From Nocardia crassostreae (GTDB lineage: Bacteria > Actinomycetota > Actinomycetes > Mycobacteriales > Mycobacteriaceae), in contig NZ_BDCH01000006.1 of the NCBI RefSeq assembly GCF_001613405.1, forward strand, positions 169,465 through 233,464: a stretch of DNA of 64,000 bases, given 5' to 3'. Under the pieces are notes generated by a model, which made no database searches, had not been told where the DNA came from, and was given only the letters and a program-made list of their open reading frames with translations. Made by a program: the position numbers and the translations under genes. Positions 15,498 through 22,812 of the stretch are shown here, one piece after another; positions within the stretch are counted from its first letter, which is position 1; each line of letters opens with the position of its first letter.

Positions 15498-15589
15498 GCG
15501 CGAAGCGTATCGACTGACGGCCTTGCTACCGCTAAACCCTGAGCGCGACACACGATACCGCCACCTATACCCCGGTATCGTATGCCGAG

Positions 15590-15612
15590 AATCCCGGAGA
15601 TTTCCCGGAACA
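15590..15612 (+). repeat. 23-bp direct repeat near right end (possible integrase arm site)
   Basis: Identical to 3549-3571 and in the same orientation, 108 bases inside the right att core. See the left copy for the interpretation. Confidence 0.6.
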
Positions 15613-15705
15613 GCTGGTGAAACGGCTGGATTCCGGGGGATAAGCAGGGAATAGTCAGGAAAAGCAAATGAGCAGGTCAAAGCGGGGAAGTAGGCCCCTG
15701 CCTGC

Positions 15706-15719
15706 TACGCTGCCGCATC
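15706..15719 (+). promoter_or_regulatory. element-supplied -10 (TACGCT) for the DUF5926 gene
   Basis: TACGCT (15706-15711) fits TANNNT and ends 8 bases before ATG 15720, the same spacing as TAGTTT at 3444 before the ATG at 3458. The element therefore appears to bring its own leaderless promoter and restore expression of the interrupted gene. Inference from sequence. Confidence 0.55.
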
Positions 15720-15737
15720 ATGGGTAAGAGCAAGCGG
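15720..15737 (+). repeat. attR core, 18-bp direct repeat
   Basis: Identical to 3458-3475. It is the start of the intact DUF5926 coding sequence, so integration leaves the protein unchanged. Confidence 0.85.
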
Positions 15738-16637
15738 AATAGTCCCAAGCCGGACAGCAACCGGGCGCAGAAGCTGGCCGCGCGCCGCGCCGCGCAGGAG
15801 CAGGCCGCGCAGACCGTCACGCGCCCGTTCGAGGGCTTGGCCGCGGAATGCGATCTCGTCGCGCTACGGGAGTTCGTGCCGTCCGCGACCGCGACGCTGA
15901 AGCTGTCACCGAATGTGGCCGCCGAGCGGGCCGTCACCCTCGCCACCGTGCTGCCCGGCGCGGTGGCCGCGCTGGTGCGGGCCGGAGACGAGGCGACCGG
16001 TTTCGTCGGCACGCAGGTGCAGTTCCAGTCGGATAATCCGGCCGCGGATCTGGCCAACGCGATCCTGTGGACCCAGTCCGCCGAGCCGGGAGATTCGCTT
16101 GCCGCCGCGAGTACCGATGGCGTGCCGAGTCTTTCGGAGGTTCTCGACGCGGGCGCGGCCCTCGATCTGACCGTGCACCAGGACTTCAACTGGTGGGTGC
16201 CGGAGGGCGTGACGCCGGATCCGCAGGTGGCCGCCACCATCGAGCAGGCCAATCAGGCCATCATGCCCTCGGCCCGGTTAAATCTGGGCGCCGACGGTAT
16301 CGGCGCGGCCTGGTGGGTGGACGCGGGCGAGAAGGCGCATGTGCGCTGGGTGCGGCCCGAGGACGAGGATGCGCTCATGCTGGCGCTCGCGCGGCTGCAC
16401 GCGGCGGGCGGCCTGCACTTGGGCGAGGGTTCGCGGTTCGCGGGTTCCTTCCGCACGCACGGCCTGCTGGTCCCGGTCTTCGATCTCGATCCGGAAAAGC
16501 ACGCCACCGAATGGGAGGCTCCCGCACGGGAATTCGGCGCCCGCTTGGCCGACGCGCTGAAGAACGACACGCCGCTGACCTCCGAGGAGCGTCGCTCTCG
16601 CGATGGTCTGCGCTCGCGCCAGGTGACCTTGCGCTGA
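15720..16637 (+). CDS. DUF5926 family protein, target gene of the element
   Basis: A 305-residue protein starting MGKSKRNSPKPDSNRAQKLA, with a basic Lys/Arg-rich N-terminus, a middle domain (LREFVPSATATLKL, ATVLPGAVAALVRAG) and DFNWWVPEGVTPDP near residue 160. This is the actinobacterial DUF5926 family, of unknown function. Its first six codons form the att core. Its original promoter now lies 12 kb upstream at 3444. No signal peptide or membrane segment is present. Confidence 0.85.
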   Translation: MGKSKRNSPKPDSNRAQKLAARRAAQEQAAQTVTRPFEGLAAECDLVALREFVPSATATLKLSPNVAAERAVTLATVLPGAVAALVRAGDEATGFVGTQVQFQSDNPAADLANAILWTQSAEPGDSLAAASTDGVPSLSEVLDAGAALDLTVHQDFNWWVPEGVTPDPQVAATIEQANQAIMPSARLNLGADGIGAAWWVDAGEKAHVRWVRPEDEDALMLALARLHAAGGLHLGEGSRFAGSFRTHGLLVPVFDLDPEKHATEWEAPAREFGARLADALKNDTPLTSEERRSRDGLRSRQVTLR

Positions 16638-16826
16638 GTCTCTGAGCTGCGACTTCCGGGCCGCTCGCCGGTGGATTCCGATCCGCTGCGGGCGACCCGC
16701 GGTTTTCGCCGGGGAATTTTTTGAAAAACAGCCTTTTCGCAACCTGTTCTAGGTTACGTTCTCATCACCCCAGAAGGTCGGGGGCCGAACCGGGAAACCG
16801 ATTCGGGCAGTGATGAGGAGAAAACA

Positions 16827-16895
16827 ATGGATGCCATTCTCGAGCTGATCAAGAGTCTCGTTAGCACTCTTTCCAGCAGCCTCTCCAAGGAATGA
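16827..16895 (+). CDS. 22-residue amphipathic peptide gene
   Basis: ATG 16827 is preceded by GAGGAGAAAACA, a strong ribosome site, and reads MDAILELIKSLVSTLSSSLS plus KE before TGA. Hydrophobic residues at 4, 5, 7, 8, 11, 12, 15 and 19 fall on one face of a helix, with Lys/Glu/Ser on the other. A perfect terminator follows 25 bases later, so this is a stand-alone transcription unit of ~200 bases. Size and pattern recall phenol-soluble-modulin-like or membrane-associated small proteins, but no family is recognised. Confidence 0.65.
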   Translation: MDAILELIKSLVSTLSSSLSKE

Positions 16896-16920
16896 TCGAC
16901 CTTCCCCGGTAGATCAGCGA

Positions 16921-16957
16921 CAGCCCCGGTCCAGCGCAAGGGACCGGGGCTGTTGTC
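16921..16957. terminator. bidirectional terminator between peptide gene and ferritin
   Basis: CAGCCCCGGTCC (16921-16932) pairs perfectly with GGACCGGGGCTG (16941-16952), followed by TTGTCC. The ferritin gene on the minus strand ends at 16965, so the hairpin can serve both. Confidence 0.8.
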
Positions 16958-16964
16958 CTGAAAT

Positions 16965-17513
16965 CTAGAGTGCGCCGCCGGCGGCGTGCGGAGCGCCGGA
17001 CGCATCGCTCGGGGAACTCATTTCGCGGGATACGTAATTCTCCAGATCGAACAGGTTCGCACTGGCCCGTTCGGCCACGGTGAGCAGGGTGCGCATGGTC
17101 GCCACTTCCTCGACCTGCTCCTTGAGGAACCACTGCAGGAACTGCTCGCCCTGGTAGTCGCCCTCTTCGCGGGCGGTCTTGGCGAGCTGGATGATCTGCT
17201 CGGTGACCGTCTGCTCCTGGGCGAGCGCCAGTGCGATGGGCTCCTTGGCATTCGCGAATTCGGACTTCGCGGCATCGGTGTTCGCCACCTCGACGCTGAT
17301 ATCCAGGTCGAGCAGATAGCGGGCGATCATCATCGCGTGATTGCGTTCCTCGACGGCCTGCTTGTAGAAATACTTCGCGAGGATCGGCAGATCGGCATTG
17401 TCGAACCACAGTGCAATGGCGATGTACTGGTGTTCGGTATTGAATTCGTTGCGGATCTGATCCTGCAGCAGGGAGTGGAACTTGCTGCGCTTGGTTTGGG
17501 TGCGGGTGGACAT
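16965..17513 (-). CDS. bfrB: ferritin (BfrB-type, haem-free)
   Basis: A 182-residue ferritin starting at ATG 17513 (MSTRTQTKRSKFHSLLQDQI). Iron-site residues are visible in EFNTEHQYIAIALWF, AVEERNHAMMIARYL and EQTVTEQIIQLAKTAREEGD with FLQWFLKEQVEEV. The C-terminus SGAPHAAGG matches mycobacterial BfrB. It stores iron as ferric mineral in a 24-mer cage. Two upstream in-frame ATGs would add 8 or 12 residues. An IdeR-like box lies ~70 bases upstream, which agrees with IdeR-activated ferritin in mycobacteria. Confidence 0.9.
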   Translation of the reverse strand: MSTRTQTKRSKFHSLLQDQIRNEFNTEHQYIAIALWFDNADLPILAKYFYKQAVEERNHAMMIARYLLDLDISVEVANTDAAKSEFANAKEPIALALAQEQTVTEQIIQLAKTAREEGDYQGEQFLQWFLKEQVEEVATMRTLLTVAERASANLFDLENYVSREMSSPSDASGAPHAAGGAL

Positions 17514-17580
17514 GGGGGAGACATTAGCCCTGGTCATACCGCGTGTCATCCAAGTGCAACCTTATTGAGCACAGCCTTAT

Positions 17581-17599
17581 TGAGGCAAGTATTACCTAA
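17581..17599 (-). promoter_or_regulatory. IdeR/DtxR-box-like site upstream of ferritin
   Basis: On the minus strand TTAGGTAATACTTGCCTCA matches the IdeR consensus TTAGGTTAGGCTAACCTAA at 13 of 19 positions. IdeR activates ferritin in iron-replete mycobacteria. Binding is inferred. Confidence 0.5.
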
Positions 17600-17619
17600 A
17601 ACGGGCGTCCGGTTTACCC

Positions 17620-18999
17620 CTAATTCCCGACCGTCGTGATCAGGTCCGACGGTATCGGCTGGTCGGTTTCCAGGGCCTCGAAGAACCTGCTCGCGCGGTC
17701 TTTGTCCCAGAGCAGCACATTGCCCACATCCGTATCGGTGAACCCGCCGATGGGGACCGTGGTTGCCACCGGATCGCCGCTCAGCGCCTTGCCCAGTAGC
17801 GCCAGATGCCAGACGTGATCTCCGTCATCCACCTTCAAAGCCTTTGTCAAGCCCTGTATCAGCGGCCAGGACCGGAACGGATTGGCCAGCGTGGCCGGGC
17901 TGGACGCCTTCTTCAGCAGGGCGCTCAAGAACTTTCGCTGATTGAGCATGCGCTCCAGATCGGCGGTGGAGGTGGCGCGTGAGCGCACGAAGCCGAGGGC
18001 ATTGGCGCCATTGAGCTTCTGGCAGCCCGCGGGCAGATCGATACCCGCGAGCGGATCGTTGATGGGCTGGTCCAGGCACATGTCGATACCGCCGACGGCA
18101 TCGACGATATCGGCGAAGCCGCCGAATCCGACCTGCGCGTAATGGTCGATGTGCAGACCGGTCGCACCCTCCACCGTCTGCACCAGCAGCCGCGGGCCGC
18201 CGAAGGAGAAGGCGGAGTTGAGCTTGTCCTTGCCGTAGCCCGGAATGCTCACATACGAATCGCGCGGCAGGCTGACCAGCGTCGGCTGCCCGGACTCCGG
18301 AATGTGCACCAGCAGAATGGTGTCGGTCCGCTCGGACCCGACCTCCCCGCCGGTCGACAGTTCCTGTTCCTGCTCCGCCGTGAGCCCGGACCGGCTGTCG
18401 GACCCGACCAAAAGCCAATTCGTCCCGGGCGTGTCGCCGGGGCGCCCTTCGTAATCGGTGAGCACATCGATGCGCTCCAGATTCCGGTCCAAATAGATGG
18501 CCGCCGCGACGGGCAGGCACAGCAGCACCACCAGCAGCATGAGAACGATGCGCCCCCAGCGGAACCGATATCTGCGCTTTCGCGGCTCCCGCGGCGGCTT
18601 ACCGCCACGCTCGCGCCGGGATGGCGGCGACGGCGGCGGTGGCGGGGAAGTCGCCTCCCGATACGGCACCGGTTGCTGGGTCGGCGCATGCGTCATGGGC
18701 GCGCGCTCACGGTCCGGATAGCGGGGCGGCTGCTGCCGCTCCCGAACCGGCGGCTGCGGGGGTTGCGGCGGCCGCGGCGGCTGATTGCGCGGATTGCGCA
18801 CCGTGGGCGTCTGCGAATAGGCAAGCGCCGGACCGGCTTCCTCGCGCGGCAGGCGCTTGGTCGGCCCGAGCGAATCGGGTCGCGGACCGCGGGCCTGCGG
18901 TGGCGGCCCGGGATTCGGCCGGGGCGGCCTACCCGCCCAGCCCGGCGGCGGCTCCCGGCGCATCCGTGCATTGTGCTGGGGTTCGTCGCCGTTCATCAC
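17620..18999 (-). CDS. LytR-CpsA-Psr (LCP) family cell-wall ligase
   Basis: A 459-residue protein. Residues 1-150 are a Pro/Arg-rich cytoplasmic tail, ~151-175 a membrane segment (IVLMLLVVLLCLPVAAAIYL), and ~195-400 the LCP domain: NWLLVGSDSRSG, ERTDTILLVHI, TLVSLPRDSYVSIPGYGKDK and FADIVDAVGGIDMCLDQP. The conserved Arg and Asp residues of the LCP pyrophosphate-lipid site are present. LCP enzymes attach arabinogalactan or other polymers to peptidoglycan outside the membrane. The gene lies next to ferritin, as its relative does in mycobacteria. ATG 18996 is an equally good start. Confidence 0.9.
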   Translation of the reverse strand: MMNGDEPQHNARMRREPPPGWAGRPPRPNPGPPPQARGPRPDSLGPTKRLPREEAGPALAYSQTPTVRNPRNQPPRPPQPPQPPVRERQQPPRYPDRERAPMTHAPTQQPVPYREATSPPPPPSPPSRRERGGKPPREPRKRRYRFRWGRIVLMLLVVLLCLPVAAAIYLDRNLERIDVLTDYEGRPGDTPGTNWLLVGSDSRSGLTAEQEQELSTGGEVGSERTDTILLVHIPESGQPTLVSLPRDSYVSIPGYGKDKLNSAFSFGGPRLLVQTVEGATGLHIDHYAQVGFGGFADIVDAVGGIDMCLDQPINDPLAGIDLPAGCQKLNGANALGFVRSRATSTADLERMLNQRKFLSALLKKASSPATLANPFRSWPLIQGLTKALKVDDGDHVWHLALLGKALSGDPVATTVPIGGFTDTDVGNVLLWDKDRASRFFEALETDQPIPSDLITTVGN

Positions 19000-19046
19000 C
19001 GATGATGCTACTGATCGAACCGTCCGGGGGGTTCATTCCGATCGGA

Positions 19047-19826
19047 TCACGGCAGCCAGGAGACATGCCCGCGCAGGGCCGCGTAGCCGAGATAGGCGAT
19101 GGTGTCGATGAGGGCGTGGGCCAGCAGCAGTGGCCATAAACGGTTGGTGCGCTGCCAGTATCGGCCGAAGATGAGGCCCATCACCACATTGCCGAGCCCG
19201 CCGCCGACACCCTGGTAAAGGTGATAACTGCCACGCAGCAGGGCGGACGCGAGCAGTGACCGGTTTTCCGACCAGCCGAGCTGCCGGAGCCGGGTGATCA
19301 GATAGGCGACCACGAGGACTTCCTCGGCCGCCGAATTCGCCCAGGCGGTGAGCACCAGCATGGGCAGGCGCCACCAGTACTCGAGCGATCCGGGGACGAT
19401 GGTGACGCTCACGCCCAGGGCGTGCGCGGTGAGATACAGCCCCAGGCCGGGGATTCCGATCACCGCGGCCAGCACGAGTCCGGGCAGTACATCGGCCTTC
19501 CAGCGCAACCGCGCGGCCAGCCCGATCAGGCGCGGCCCGATCCCGCTGCGCCACAACAGGTACAGCCCCAGCGCCGCCCAGCCCAGCAGCCGGGCCACGC
19601 TCAGGAACTGGAACAGCAGGTCGATGGCCGATTGCGCGGCGCGCGAGGGGTTGAGCGCAATGGTCTGCGCGCCCACCCCGCCGGGCGAGAGCGCGCTCTC
19701 CAGCAGCGACAGCGCCGCATTGGCCCCGCTCAGCCCGAAGGTGACGATCAGCACCACCGCAATCTCGAGGCGGATGGCCCGCTGCTCCGATGCGGTGGTG
19801 GACGCGGGCTCGGCTGCCGAAGACAT
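19047..19826 (-). CDS. CPBP family intramembrane metalloprotease
   Basis: A 259-residue polytopic membrane protein (about seven hydrophobic segments) starting at ATG 19826. The CPBP/Abi motifs are visible: SAAEEVLVVAYLITR (Glu-Glu), HLYQGVGGG, and LLLAHALIDT. These are the Glu and His ligands of the type II CAAX-prenyl-endopeptidase-like fold. The substrate is unknown; family members mature or degrade membrane peptides. It stands alone between the LCP and DUF2470 genes, on the same strand. Confidence 0.8.
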   Translation of the reverse strand: MSSAAEPASTTASEQRAIRLEIAVVLIVTFGLSGANAALSLLESALSPGGVGAQTIALNPSRAAQSAIDLLFQFLSVARLLGWAALGLYLLWRSGIGPRLIGLAARLRWKADVLPGLVLAAVIGIPGLGLYLTAHALGVSVTIVPGSLEYWWRLPMLVLTAWANSAAEEVLVVAYLITRLRQLGWSENRSLLASALLRGSYHLYQGVGGGLGNVVMGLIFGRYWQRTNRLWPLLLAHALIDTIAYLGYAALRGHVSWLP

Positions 19827-19876
19827 GGCAGTCAATCTAGGTGCCGCCGGGCGCGGCGGCCGGTTGCGGCCTGCGC

Positions 19877-20647
19877 TCAGATGCGGTGCAGGCCGCGGCG
19901 GAACGGATCCACGGCGAGCGCTTGCACCGCGCGGCTGAGGGATTCGACATCGTCGGCGGGCGAGGGGAACGACAGCCGGATGTCGTGGTCGGCCTCGGCG
20001 GCCTCGACGCGCAGCGTCACGCCGTAACGGTCGATGGCCAGCGGGTGGACCAGCGCGCCACGCCGGATATCGGAGGGCAGGTGATGGGCCAGCCGGTCGA
20101 TGACATCGGCGTGATCGGCGTGCAGATGCTGCAGCCAGGCGGCTTCCATGGCGCAGAACGGATCCGGCCGGGCGGCCCGCAGCTGGTCGCGGTCGACGGC
20201 ATCCGCGCCCGCGGTATCGGCGACCACGGCCGAGTCGACCACCAGGCGCAGCAGCGTGGCGGTGTGGCCGATATCGAGCAGCGCCGGATTCGGATGATCC
20301 TCCGCGACGGCCGCGGCCAGGGCGCGCTGGGCGTGGGCGGGCACCGCGTGCACCCAGCCGCGCAGCCACACCAGGGCGCGCACGGGTTCGCGCAGCGGCA
20401 GCGGGGCGTGGTCGGTGAGTTCCAGGACCGCGGGCGAGCCCGCGGTTCCGGTGCCGCCGACCAGCAGATTGGCGGTGGAGGTGGATGGCACCGCGACGAC
20501 GATGTCGCCGCACTGCCGCAGCAGGTGCACCGAGGTGGGTACCGGATCGAGGCCGGGCAGGGCCAGCACCGCGCTCTCGGCGTGGGCGCAGGCGCTGTGC
20601 ACGCGTTCGGCGATATTGGGGGCGACGGCCGGTGCCGCGTGGGGCAT
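19877..20647 (-). CDS. DUF2470 domain protein, probable haem-iron utilisation
   Basis: A 256-residue protein starting at ATG 20647 with a GGAGG site. The N-terminal ~100 residues resemble a split-barrel flavin/haem-binding region and the C-terminal ~90 residues (VIDRLAHHLPSDI ... PLAIDRYGVTLRVEAAEADH) form the DUF2470 domain found in HugZ-type haem-utilisation proteins. The IdeR box just upstream (20667-20685) supports an iron-starvation role. The exact reaction is not shown. Confidence 0.8.
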   Translation of the reverse strand: MPHAAPAVAPNIAERVHSACAHAESAVLALPGLDPVPTSVHLLRQCGDIVVAVPSTSTANLLVGGTGTAGSPAVLELTDHAPLPLREPVRALVWLRGWVHAVPAHAQRALAAAVAEDHPNPALLDIGHTATLLRLVVDSAVVADTAGADAVDRDQLRAARPDPFCAMEAAWLQHLHADHADVIDRLAHHLPSDIRRGALVHPLAIDRYGVTLRVEAAEADHDIRLSFPSPADDVESLSRAVQALAVDPFRRGLHRI

Positions 20648-20666
20648 ACACACCTCCGAGAGGAAA

Positions 20667-20685
20667 TTAGGTAAACCTAAGCTAA
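20667..20685 (-). promoter_or_regulatory. IdeR box upstream of the DUF2470 gene
   Basis: TTAGGTAAACCTAAGCTAA matches the 19-bp IdeR consensus at 15 positions and lies ~20 bases before the DUF2470 start, where a bound repressor would block transcription when iron is plentiful. It could also affect the divergent gene at 20711. Confidence 0.7.
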
Positions 20686-20710
20686 GTGAGAGTGTGATCT
20701 CGCGCAACCC

Positions 20711-21157
20711 ATGGGCTCGCATACGGTGAAACTCGTGCCGCACGATTCCGCTCCCGCGCCCGAACCGGTCCTCATGCAGTTGACCGTTCCCGGGAAGAAC
20801 GCCGCGCCGACCCTGCTCGACGGACTGGTGCGCCCGATCGGCGCCGTGCCCGCCGCCGCGGTCCTGGAGCCGACCGCCGACGACGAGGCCGTATCGGAAT
20901 TCCTGGTCCGAATCGCGCACGGCGACACCGGTTTCGTCGCCCGCACCGACTCCGGTCCGCGGGCGCTGGCCCTCGTCGCCGCCACGGTCGCCGCGCTCTG
21001 CGGTGAGGACATTCGCGCCGCGCTGACCTCACCGGACATCGAATTCGTCAAGGGTTTGAAGCCGCCCGCGGTCGAAGCGCTGCGCGGCGTCCTGGTCGCC
21101 GTCGAGACGAATGATCCCGACGCCGTGCACGCCGCGCTCGCCGTCCTCGCCGACTGA
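20711..21157 (+). CDS. conserved hypothetical protein
   Basis: A 148-residue soluble protein starting at ATG 20711, divergent from DUF2470 and sharing its IdeR-box region. Segments such as VPGKNAAPTLLDGLVRPIG and FLVRIAHGDTGFVARTDSGP are not recognised. No catalytic motif, signal or membrane segment is visible. It lies 72 bases before pheA, so it could be the first gene of that unit. Confidence 0.65.
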   Translation: MGSHTVKLVPHDSAPAPEPVLMQLTVPGKNAAPTLLDGLVRPIGAVPAAAVLEPTADDEAVSEFLVRIAHGDTGFVARTDSGPRALALVAATVAALCGEDIRAALTSPDIEFVKGLKPPAVEALRGVLVAVETNDPDAVHAALAVLAD

Positions 21158-21228
21158 TCGGGTGTGGAGTTACTGAGGAGTCGGCCAAACCGCGAGGGGA
21201 CTCCGGATCCGCAAGTAATGTCGTAGCC

Positions 21229-22146
21229 GTGCCGCGTATCGCCTACTTCGGGCCGTCGGGAACCTTTACGGAGATGGCCCTCGCAAAACTCGAGTCCGCC
21301 GGAATGTTCGGCGGGCCGGTCGAGCGTGTCCCAGCGGCCAGCCAGGGCGCGGCGATCGAACTGGTGCGGGCCGCGAGCGTCGAGGGCGCGGTGGTGCCGA
21401 TCGAGAGTTCGGTGGAGGGCTCGATCGCCCCCACCCTGGACGCGCTGGCTGTCGGGCCGCGGCTGCAGATCATGGCCGAGACCGAACTGGATGTGGCTTT
21501 CACGATTCTCGGCAGGCCCGGCACGGAGTTGGCCGATGTGCGGCGCGTCGCCGCCTATCCGGTGGCGGCCGCGCAGGTCCGCATGTGGCTGGCGCATCGA
21601 CTACCCGAGGCGGAGCTCTACACCTCGGCCTCGAATGCCGCCGCCGCCGAGGATGTGGCCGCCGGGCACGCCGACGCCGCCGTCTCGACCGCGCTGGCGG
21701 GACAGCGTCTCGGCCTGTCGGTGCTGGCCTCCGGGGTCGCCGATCATGATCAGGCGGTGACCCGTTTCGTCCTGGTCGCGCCGCCGCAGCCGCCGCTGCC
21801 GCGCACCGGGGCCGATCGCACCTCGATCGTGCTGGAACTGGCCAAGGAGCCAGGTTCGCTCATGCGCGCGCTCGCGGAATTCGCCGCGCGCGGCATCGAT
21901 CTCACCCGTATCGAATCGCGACCGACCCGCACCGGTATGGGCACCTATCGTTTCTACCTGGACTGTGTCGGACATATCGACGACGCCGCGGTCGCCGAAG
22001 CGCTGAAGGCGTTGCACCGCACGGCCGACCGGGTCCGTTACCTCGGATCCTGGCCGACCACCGCGCCGACCGGAACCCCGCCGCCCGCCGATGAACCGGC
22101 GGCGGCCTGGCTGGCCGATCTGAGGAAGGGGGTGGCGGACCTGTGA
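21229..22146 (+). CDS. pheA: prephenate dehydratase
   Basis: A 305-residue enzyme starting at GTG 21229 (VPRIAYFGPSGTFTEMAL). It converts prephenate to phenylpyruvate in phenylalanine synthesis. Catalytic-domain landmarks include GAVVPIESSVEGSIAPTLD and DQAVTRFVLVAP. The C-terminal ACT domain (~200-280: GSLMRALAEFAARGIDLTRI, ESRPTRTGMGTYRFYLD) is the phenylalanine-binding regulatory domain with its ESRP motif. The stop overlaps the GTG of the next gene, so the two are coupled. Confidence 0.95.
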   Translation: MPRIAYFGPSGTFTEMALAKLESAGMFGGPVERVPAASQGAAIELVRAASVEGAVVPIESSVEGSIAPTLDALAVGPRLQIMAETELDVAFTILGRPGTELADVRRVAAYPVAAAQVRMWLAHRLPEAELYTSASNAAAAEDVAAGHADAAVSTALAGQRLGLSVLASGVADHDQAVTRFVLVAPPQPPLPRTGADRTSIVLELAKEPGSLMRALAEFAARGIDLTRIESRPTRTGMGTYRFYLDCVGHIDDAAVAEALKALHRTADRVRYLGSWPTTAPTGTPPPADEPAAAWLADLRKGVADL

Positions 22147-22805
22147 CGGGCAAACTCGTCCTGGTGCGGCACGGTGAGACCGAGGGCAATGTCGCCAAGA
22201 TCCTGGACACCCGGTTACCGGGCCTGCCGCTCACCGAACGCGGTGTGGCGCAGGCCAAGACCTTCGGCTCGAACCTGAGCAAACCGCCCCGCAAGCTGTT
22301 CTGCTCGGAAGCGCTGCGCGCCAGACAGACCGGCGGCTACATCGAAGCCGCCACCGGCGTGCCGCTCGAGATCCTCGACGGACTGCAGGAAGTTCAGCTC
22401 GGCGATCTCGAGGGACTCAATACCCGCGAGGCGCACGAGACCTTCCAGGACATCTACCACTCCTGGCATTTCGGCGACCTCGACACCCGCGTACCCGGCG
22501 GCGAATCCGGCCGAGACGTCCTGAACCGATACGTTCCGGCCCTGGAGCGCCTGCGCGACGAATACCTGTCCGACGGCGACGACGGCGATGTCCTCCTGAT
22601 CAGCCACGGCGCCGCCATGCGCCTGGTGTCCCGCGAATTGACCGGCGTCCCACGCCTGTTCGCGGCCAACAACCACCTGGACAACACCGAGACCATCGAA
22701 CTGCTCCCGTTCTCCGACGGCCAGTGGGAGTGCACCCGCTGGGGCCGCTACCCGGCCCCGTTCGCGGACTACATCGAACCCACCGGCGACGACCCTATGG
22801 GCTGA
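22143..22805 (+). CDS. histidine phosphatase family protein
   Basis: A 220-residue protein with the catalytic LVRHGETEGN near the N-terminus, the second arginine/glutamate region (LFCSEALRARQTG, EVQLGDLEG) and the second catalytic His in LLISHGAAMRL. It is a phosphoglycerate-mutase-like phosphatase coupled to pheA by a GTGA overlap, as in mycobacteria. The substrate is unknown. Confidence 0.9.
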   Translation: MTGKLVLVRHGETEGNVAKILDTRLPGLPLTERGVAQAKTFGSNLSKPPRKLFCSEALRARQTGGYIEAATGVPLEILDGLQEVQLGDLEGLNTREAHETFQDIYHSWHFGDLDTRVPGGESGRDVLNRYVPALERLRDEYLSDGDDGDVLLISHGAAMRLVSRELTGVPRLFAANNHLDNTETIELLPFSDGQWECTRWGRYPAPFADYIEPTGDDPMG

Positions 22806-22812
22806 CCCGCCG

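Larger units (their letters stand above)
3458..15737. mobile_element. integrated phage-satellite-like element inserted in the DUF5926 gene
   Basis: The element is bounded by perfect 18-bp direct repeats (3458-3475 and 15720-15737) formed from the first six codons of the DUF5926 gene. Integrase and excisionase lie at the left end reading outward, followed by a divergent control region, a possible replication/regulatory protein, accessory operons, and at the right end HNH, small terminase-like and head-tail stopper-like genes. Large terminase, portal, capsid and tail genes are absent. Size (~12.3 kb) and order resemble phage-inducible chromosomal islands and other satellites (family knowledge). 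Several genes are less GC-rich than the flanks. The integrase is interrupted by an amber codon, so the element may be immobile on its own. Confidence 0.85.
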
